Shown here piece after piece: positions 9,006-13,059 of a DNA stretch of 13,059 nucleotides; the stretch's first letter is position 1; each line of letters opens with the position of its first letter. Source of the DNA: Hydnum rufescens UP504 (taxonomy: Eukaryota > Basidiomycota > Agaricomycetes > Cantharellales > Hydnaceae). A program made the position numbers and the translations under genes. Below the pieces are notes generated by a model that saw only the letters and a program-made list of their open reading frames with translations, was not told where the DNA came from and searched no databases. The stretch covers positions 96,553-109,611 of the forward strand of contig MU129071.1 of assembly GCA_014904985.1 (NCBI GenBank), written 5' to 3'.

Positions 9006-9938
9006 ATGCAACACAGACAGAGGCAATGCTGATGCATGGGGCACCAACAAAGGTGGCACTGATGAAGTTAGAGTCACTGGATCGACAGTGACTTGAACCT
9101 CATTGACAGGCAATGAGGGTTTCATTACCAGGGGCTCTAGTGTCAAGATTGTGGGTGTCAAACTCATACCCACTGTAGGGCTCGAATGAGGTGGGACCGG
9201 CGATGGAGTGCCAGGCCCAGTAGGTGGTCCAATCAGCAGGCCTGCAGACGAAGCGAGAGGACCTACTGAAGTATCATCTTGCACAGGTGCAACAGGAGTC
9301 AGGGGAATAGTGGGGAAAGCAGTGCTATTTGCTATCTGCCAAGCTCGTGTATTAGGATGGATGCTGCCCTCAGGAACGTCAGCTGCCCTGCGTTTGCGAC
9401 TACGGTCAGCCTTTTTCTTCCCCTTATCCATTGGGGATGGAATGAGAGGCTCTTTGAGACCTAGCTCTTTGATGAGCTCTTTGTTTCGTGCTATATTTCA
9501 TTGCCGAATCGTCTCCAAATAGAGGGGAGGCTCTGTGAGCTCATCCAACTCATCGCACTCTCTATCGATCGGCATCTCGTCTTCAGGTGGAGCAGCATGA
9601 TCGACAGTGGTTGACAAACGAAGTGGAGAGGGTGTTACAGGTGAAAAACGCGAGAGGGGTGCAAATGATGAGGAAGGAGTATGGGGCATGACTGGCAAAG
9701 TACGACCAGAGGGACCAGGTGTTGGCAATCACTCAGGGCCAGGCGAGAATCGCGATAAGCATTCAGATTTCGCTGAAGCATGTTGTCAATGATGCGTCAG
9801 CGAGGGGCGCAAAATTACTTATGATATACAAGCTTCAGAAATTCAACGTATGAAGGGATTATAGACAACAGGAAAAGATTGTGCGCATGGGAACCAAAGT
9901 CAAGAGGTTGATCACTGACAGTTTTTCCTTCATGAAGA

Positions 9939-9992
9939 CTAAGCAGTGTGAGAATCAACAACAACAGCAACAGGCGAGGAATCTGAACTTAC
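9939..9992 (-). other. Gene A third intron, 54 nt
   Basis: The donor is GTAAGT and the acceptor CTTAG, on the minus strand. The flanking exons stay in the same open frame (GELTVT before, HLHEGKTVSDQ after). Confidence 0.65.
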
Positions 9993-10121
9993 TGAGTCAC
10001 AGTGAGCTCTCCTTCTGTAGCTAACGAAGGCCCTCTGACAATAACTGAGCACAACATGCCTGTTAGTGTTCTCAAGTCACGCATGAACTCCGTGATGAAA
10101 GGAATCATGTTGTTGATTCCT

Positions 10122-10171
10122 CTGAAAGGAAAAATTAGACAAATGCAAGTTGCTCAGGCAATTAAACTCAC
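10122..10171 (-). other. Gene A second intron, 50 nt
   Basis: The donor is GTGAGT, the branch CTAAT and the acceptor TTTCAG, on the minus strand. It joins EALAVWDEAQKVPETVEQLQ to GINNMIPFITEF in frame. Confidence 0.75.
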
Positions 10172-10586
10172 TTTTGGAGCTGCTCCACTGTCTCCGGCAC
10201 CTTCTGAGCTTCATCCCACACTGCCAGAGCCTCCTTGTGCTGTCATTCACATTCATGTGCAACTTCCGCTTTGATTTTGGCAGACTCTTGCTCGAATAGG
10301 TGAGTGGTGACTTCCGACCATAGCTCAACTGGCTCCTTGCGTTGCAAGCCTGCTCGAGCCTTTTCTGCTTCGATTGCCTCTTCTTTTTTGACCTCGGGCT
10401 GGATCTTTGTCTCATAATAAAGACCAGAGTAGACTTGTTCAAGATGCTTGATCCTGGGCTTCGGCAATAAGGCCTTGGAATATTTTCCACCCTGCCATAT
10501 AGTCGCTGGGCCCAGAGTGGGGTGACCAACGTGTTTCCAGAGTGACGTGTGGCGCTCCAGTGTAGTCCGTACCACCGAATAATTCC

Positions 10587-10640
10587 CTAGAGGTACAGGT
10601 TAACAGTCAGATAGTAGATAATAGCAAGCGTAAGTCATAC
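10587..10640 (-). other. Gene A first intron, 54 nt
   Basis: The donor is GTATGA, the acceptor CTCTAG, and a CTGAC branch is present, on the minus strand. The exon before it ends GSRIKAKKE. Splicing as drawn gives GIIRWYGLHW, but the following frame is one base off, so either a base was lost in exon 2 or one splice site differs. Confidence 0.6.
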
Positions 10641-11391
10641 TTCTTTTTTCGCCTTGATTCGAGATCCCTTTTCCTTGATCCTGTCCTGGGTAGTGGGCTC
10701 CTCATATGTAGCCCCCTCAACAGGCTCGACATTGTCGGGGAGACTCCAGTGATATCATTCGAAATAGTTGTGGCACAATTTAATAAAGAAAGTAGACTTG
10801 GATCCACTTTCCACTGCCTTCTGGTATTCCGGGCCACACTTGTCCAGGAACGATTTCCTGGACATGCCAGTAGCCCAGCCTCTTGGAGACATTGATTAGC
10901 CTTCACATCCAGAGCTGTCAGTCTGAGCCTGAGATGCATTGTGGAAGGAATGCCCACCTCTGTCCCCAATAGTGAGTGCCTCACGGTTGGGGGCATGTAG
11001 GACTAACGGTATTTTCTGTCACAAATCAACACCACCAAAATTTCATGCGCCACAACGTTGAACAAGAAGACCCTGACTCAATTGAGGGTGACTGTTCCCC
11101 TAATAGTGAGGAAGTACTGCTTCCTCCATGTTAGTACGAGAACTAATGCACAATGAGTAGCAGTGAATATCAGAAGAGAGGATACTTCCCTGGGCGACAG
11201 CGAGCCCAAGGGCTCTACTCTCAGTGAGAGCACTATGCCCTACCTGTGTATGGGAACTAACGAGACATGGTAGTCTCTCTATTGTACCTGATCATTGCAG
11301 CTATTCAGAGGCTTATTGCAATGTTGGAGGCAGATCAAATGCAGCTACCGCCGTCGTCAACCCTGGGAGCCACCTTGGTCAGTCATCTAAG

Positions 11392-11441
11392 CCTACCTAG
11401 TTAGGTACCACTTTTGGGGCAGATAATGGTACCTAAGTAGG
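11392..11441. repeat. Inverted repeat centred on GGTACC words
   Basis: TTAGGTACCA (11401-11410) is perfectly complementary to TGGTACCTAA (11427-11436) around a 16-nt loop. The pairing extends with CCTAC (11392-11396) and GTAGG (11437-11441), leaving a 4-nt CTAG bulge. It could be a transposon end, a protein site or a hairpin. Confidence 0.8.
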
Positions 11442-11456
11442 TCCCATCACTATTCC

Positions 11457-11541
11457 GGCCAAAATGGCCATTTTACGGTCTGCACCTTCTGGCTCAGAAT
11501 TGGCCGAAATGGCCGAAAATTGGCCGAAACTTGGCTGAAAC
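11457..11541. repeat. GGCC palindrome and TTGGCCGAAA tandem repeats
   Basis: GGCCAAAATGGCC (11457-11469) is a palindrome. About 30 bases later come four imperfect copies of the TTGGCCGAAA word (11500-11541). It looks like a remnant of a mobile-element end or subterminal repeat, but no element is defined. Confidence 0.65.
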
Positions 11542-11560
11542 TGGGACTTAGAGAGCATCT

Positions 11561-11770
11561 CAGACTTGCAGGACAGCGGGCCATGCGGGCTTATCGGGGA
11601 TAATCACCGGTATTTATTATTATATTCCCCCTCTGGTGTTTCATTTATAGTTATTTATCATTATCACTCACCCCAGGTGGGGGCTGTTTTCATTTGGCAG
11701 TCTCATGTTTTTTTATCAACTTATGTATTTATTTATTTAAAAATTCAATTAAAGAAACATACCACACCCA
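11561..11770. other. Left border of the hairpin array
   Basis: No gene is seen. A CACCCCAGGTGGGG palindrome (about 11671-11684) and an A/T-rich stretch with TTTAAAAATTCAATTAAAG (about 11736-11754) look like a badly decayed unit of the array that follows. Confidence 0.4.
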
Positions 11771-11798
11771 TACCACACCCGCTAGGGCAGGTGTGGTA
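11771..11798. other. H1 hairpin, unit 1
   Basis: TACCACACC (11771-11779) pairs with GGTGTGGTA (11790-11798), giving 9 perfect bp. A second ACCACACCC lies just upstream at 11761. Confidence 0.85.
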
Positions 11799-11918
11799 CC
11801 ATCCGTTGCTTCCTCGAGACTTTGGATGGGGGGTCATCCGGTGTTCAGATGCGGGTTCAGGGAGCATGTTGCTGGGGTGTCAGGCAGCAAAATATTAAGT
11901 TAAAAAATTCAAAGCAGC

Positions 11919-11950
11919 GCAAAAAGAGCAGCTATTGCTGCTCTTTTTGC
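11919..11950. other. H2 hairpin, unit 1
   Basis: GCAAAAAGAGCAGC (11919-11932) pairs with GCTGCTCTTTTTGC (11937-11950), giving 14 perfect bp with a TATT loop. Confidence 0.95.
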
Positions 11951-11992
11951 ACCACTTGCAAATAAAAATCAAAATCAAAAAACAGACCTTTT

Positions 11993-12026
11993 GTACCACA
12001 CCCCTGCTGAGGGGGGCATGTGGTAC
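11993..12026. other. H1 hairpin, unit 2
   Basis: GTACCACA (11993-12000) pairs with TGTGGTAC (12019-12026). Inside it, CCCCT (12001-12005) pairs with AGGGG (12010-12014) around a GCTG loop, with a 4-nt bulge. Confidence 0.85.
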
Positions 12027-12217
12027 TGGGCATTGCTGCCTTGGGGCTTGGATGGGGGCTCGCCCGGCTCGTCGGTGGCCATTTGAGCAGGCTTGGCTTG
12101 GCGGTTCACCGTTGTGCGGGTCGTTTGGGGGTCGCGGCTGTCTGTTGTCTTCGTTTCGGGAGCTTCAAATTCAATCCTAGAATTGAATGATAAACGAACG
12201 TTAGTAAAAAAATTCAA

Positions 12218-12260
12218 AGTGACGCTGAAAGGGCAGCTTGCGCTGCTCCTTGGCATCACT
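12218..12260. other. H2 hairpin, unit 2 (diverged)
   Basis: GCAGC (12233-12237) pairs with GCTGC (12242-12246) around TTGC. The outer arms AGTGA (12218-12222) and TCACT (12256-12260) also pair. The middle keeps several pairs, including the G.T pairs 12232/12247 and 12226/12252. Confidence 0.75.
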
Positions 12261-12292
12261 GTAGATGTAGAAAGTTTAAAAAAATACCTTGT

Positions 12293-12327
12293 AGTACCAC
12301 ACACCCGCATTGGCGGGGTGTGGTACT
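12293..12327. other. H1 hairpin, unit 3
   Basis: AGTACCACAC (12293-12302) pairs with GTGTGGTACT (12318-12327). After a one-base bulge, CCCGC (12304-12308) pairs with GCGGG (12313-12317) around ATTG. There are 15 bp in all. Confidence 0.93.
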
Positions 12328-12468
12328 CGTTGTTGTCCGGGGTCGCGTACCTTCGACTGCCGGTTTTCCGTACAGTTCTCGGGTGGTTGGGGGGGTTTCG
12401 GGCACGTACTCGTTTGGGGGAAGGAAGATCTAGAATACAAAAATTTGGATCAGTACAAGTTAACACGA

Positions 12469-12502
12469 CGCAAAAAGAGCTGCCTTCGCAGCTCTTTTTG
12501 CG
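12469..12502. other. H2 hairpin, unit 3
   Basis: CGCAAAAAGAGCTGC (12469-12483) pairs with GCAGCTCTTTTTGCG (12488-12502), giving 15 perfect bp with a CTTC loop. Compared with unit 1, the inner GCAGC/GCTGC is swapped to GCTGC/GCAGC, which is a change on both arms. Confidence 0.95.
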
Positions 12503-12541
12503 CCATTGGGGGTGCGTTACATTACATTTACCTTGTATATA

Positions 12542-12573
12542 GAATCACACACCTGCACTGCGGTGTGTGGTTC
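12542..12573. other. H1 hairpin, unit 4
   Basis: GAATCACACACC (12542-12553) pairs with GGTGTGTGGTTC (12562-12573), giving 12 bp including one T.G pair (12545/12570). A small GC/GC inner stem follows. Confidence 0.93.
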
Positions 12574-12693
12574 GTCCTTCTGTTGTTTGGTGGCTCATCG
12601 TTCACGGGATGTTGTCCTTTTGGCGGGGCTTCACAGGTCTTCATTTGCGGCGTTACCTAGAATGAAAAATTATAGTTTAAAAATTAAAAGTGA

Positions 12694-12729
12694 CGCAAAA
12701 AGGAGCAGCTTTCGCTGCTCCTTTTTGCG
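12694..12729. other. H2 hairpin, unit 4
   Basis: CGCAAAAAGGAGCAGC (12694-12709) pairs with GCTGCTCCTTTTTGCG (12714-12729), giving 16 perfect bp with a TTTC loop. One extra G on the left arm is matched by one extra C on the right arm relative to unit 1. Confidence 0.95.
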
Positions 12730-12767
12730 CCATTGGATACGGGAAAATAGCTCCCTTAAAATAAGTT

Positions 12768-12797
12768 ACCAAGACCCGCCCGTGGCGGGTGTCTGGT
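12768..12797. other. H1 hairpin, unit 5
   Basis: ACCCGCC (12774-12780) pairs with GGCGGGT (12784-12790). AG/CT and ACC/GGT outer pairs extend it across small bulges to 12768/12797. Confidence 0.8.
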
Positions 12798-12896
12798 TTG
12801 AATTGGTTTTTTCCGTTTGCGGGTTTGGTGGTGCGTTCGTCGGGTTTTCTTTTGGTGTTGGTTCAGTTGGACTCTCAATTAGTAAAAAAATTCAAA

Positions 12897-12945
12897 GTAC
12901 ACAAACGGAGCAGCGCAAGGGCTGCTTCCTTTTGCGTCGTTGTAC
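12897..12945. other. H2 hairpin, unit 5 (diverged)
   Basis: AGCAGC (12909-12914) pairs with GCTGCT (12921-12926) around a 6-nt loop. GG/CC and AAA/TTT pairs follow, and the outer arms GTACA (12897-12901) and TGTAC (12941-12945) pair. The outer arms differ from unit 2 but remain complementary. Confidence 0.8.
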
Positions 12946-12981
12946 ATATAAAATCAAATACAAAAAAACAAAAACATTGGT

Positions 12982-13012
12982 AGGACAACACCACCGAAGT
13001 GGGTGTGGTCCT
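12982..13012. other. H1 hairpin, unit 6
   Basis: AGGAC (12982-12986) pairs with GTCCT (13008-13012). ACA/TGT and CCAC/GTGG pairs continue inward to a CGAA loop at 12995-12998. The rest of this unit is cut off by the window end. Confidence 0.85.
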
Positions 13013-13059
13013 TGTTTTACGCGGTTGTGCGGTTCGTCCGGTACGGGGGCTTTGGTCGT

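Larger units (their letters stand above)
7863..10892 (-). pseudogene. Gene A: multi-exon agaricomycete gene of unknown function, with four in-frame TGA codons
   Basis: Exon 1 (10892-10641) starts MSPRGWATGMSRKSFLDK; an upstream in-frame TAA supports this ATG. Introns are 10640-10587 (54 nt), 10171-10122 (50), 9992-9939 (54), one unresolved near 9818-9773, and 8282-8229 (54), most with a CTRAY branch. Exon 2 includes YSGLYYETKIQPEV and a helical charged segment. Exon 3 reads NNMIPFITEFMRDL and exon 4 HEGKTVSDQPLDFG. Exon 5 is Pro/Ser-rich with NIARNKELIKELGL, a basic KGKKKADRSRKRR patch (possible nuclear signal) and long proline repeats. The last exon (8228-7863) ends NGLLSVMIALGFW...WLSAVRDITWVMKSCV. 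I recall the RGWAT start and NGLLSV...D..WVL end from expanded agaricomycete families of unknown function. In-frame TGA codons lie at 10757-10755, 10245-10243, 9731-9729 and 9500-9498. Exon joins 1/2 and 4/5 are each one base out of frame. Confidence 0.6.
10893..11560. other. Non-coding region upstream of gene A
   Basis: I see no gene. A perfect 7-bp inverted repeat, GAGGAAG/CTTCCTC, lies at 11108-11126. The region also holds the inverted repeat at 11392-11441 and the GGCC-rich repeats at 11457-11541, listed separately. It is the likely promoter side of gene A; no TATA box can be assigned with confidence. Confidence 0.5.
11771..13059. repeat. Tandem array of double-hairpin units (at least five, running off the window)
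   Basis: Five units and the start of a sixth share one plan: hairpin H1, a GT-rich A-poor spacer of roughly 75-170 nt, an A-rich box (AAAAAATTCAAAG, exact at 11902, 12207 and 12885), hairpin H2, an AT-rich linker, then the next H1. H1-to-H1 distances are about 220, 300, 250, 225 and 215 bp. Sequence identity is low outside the hairpins and the A-rich box, yet every stem is kept, mostly by paired changes. Reading frames that cross the array change unit by unit and are not conserved, so I do not call it coding. It could be a family of structured RNAs, a hairpin-bearing satellite, or something related to the double-hairpin elements known from fungal mitochondria. It was not recognised. Confidence 0.85.

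Noticed and set aside
12093..12542. A 149-codon + strand protein across the hairpin units
   Set aside because: It crosses two units, includes hairpin arms as coding sequence and is not repeated in the neighbouring units, so it looks like chance openness in A-poor DNA.
11771..13059. Bacterial rho-independent terminators or REP elements
   Set aside because: The stems with T runs look like terminators, but the adjoining genes have fungal introns and the T run is inside the stem rather than after it.
11771..13059. Hammerhead-ribozyme retrozyme tandem repeats
   Set aside because: Unit size would fit, but I found no CTGANGA core followed by GAAA on either strand. Other ribozyme classes were not fully excluded.

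Overview
This window looks like transposon-rich, decaying nuclear DNA of a basidiomycete fungus, probably an agaricomycete. The evidence is spliceosomal introns of about 50-54 nt with GT..AG ends and CTRAY-like branch points, broken genes whose word patterns I associate with lineage-expanded agaricomycete families of unknown function, a probable solo LTR, and repeat variation dominated by CG/TG/CA exchange. No species can be named from the sequence. I saw no transposase, reverse transcriptase, tRNA, rRNA or CRISPR array.

Layout: (1) 1-1270 holds AT-rich palindromic and telomere-like sequence, then a broken minus-strand gene ('gene C'). (2) 1271-1801 is non-coding and holds GA-rich and 18-bp repeats. 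(3) 1802-7130 is one minus-strand gene ('gene B'). It is cut in two by an LTR-like insertion at 4073-5616 that lies inside a coding 21-bp minisatellite. (4) 7156-7542 is a very regular 20-bp satellite, followed by AT-rich spacer. (5) 7863-10892 is a third minus-strand gene ('gene A'). It has at least five introns, a conserved N terminus (RGWAT), a conserved C terminus (NGLLSV...W..AV.D..WV), a long proline-rich repeat middle and four in-frame TGA codons. (6) 10893-11770 is non-coding, with perfect inverted repeats and TTGGCCGAAA repeats.

(7) The most unusual part is about 11771-13059, which runs off the right end. It is a tandem array of roughly 200-300-bp units. Each unit carries two hairpins: H1, with arms like TACCACACC/GGTGTGGTA, and H2, with arms like GCAAAAAGAGCAGC/GCTGCTCTTTTTGC. 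The arms change between units but stay complementary, and several mismatches are G.T pairs that would only pair as RNA copied from the + strand. The spacers are A-poor and GT-rich, followed by an A-rich box just before H2. I do not recognise this array.

The three minus-strand genes do not form a visible pathway. They read as decaying repeat-rich accessory genes, and the hairpin array is structurally separate from them.
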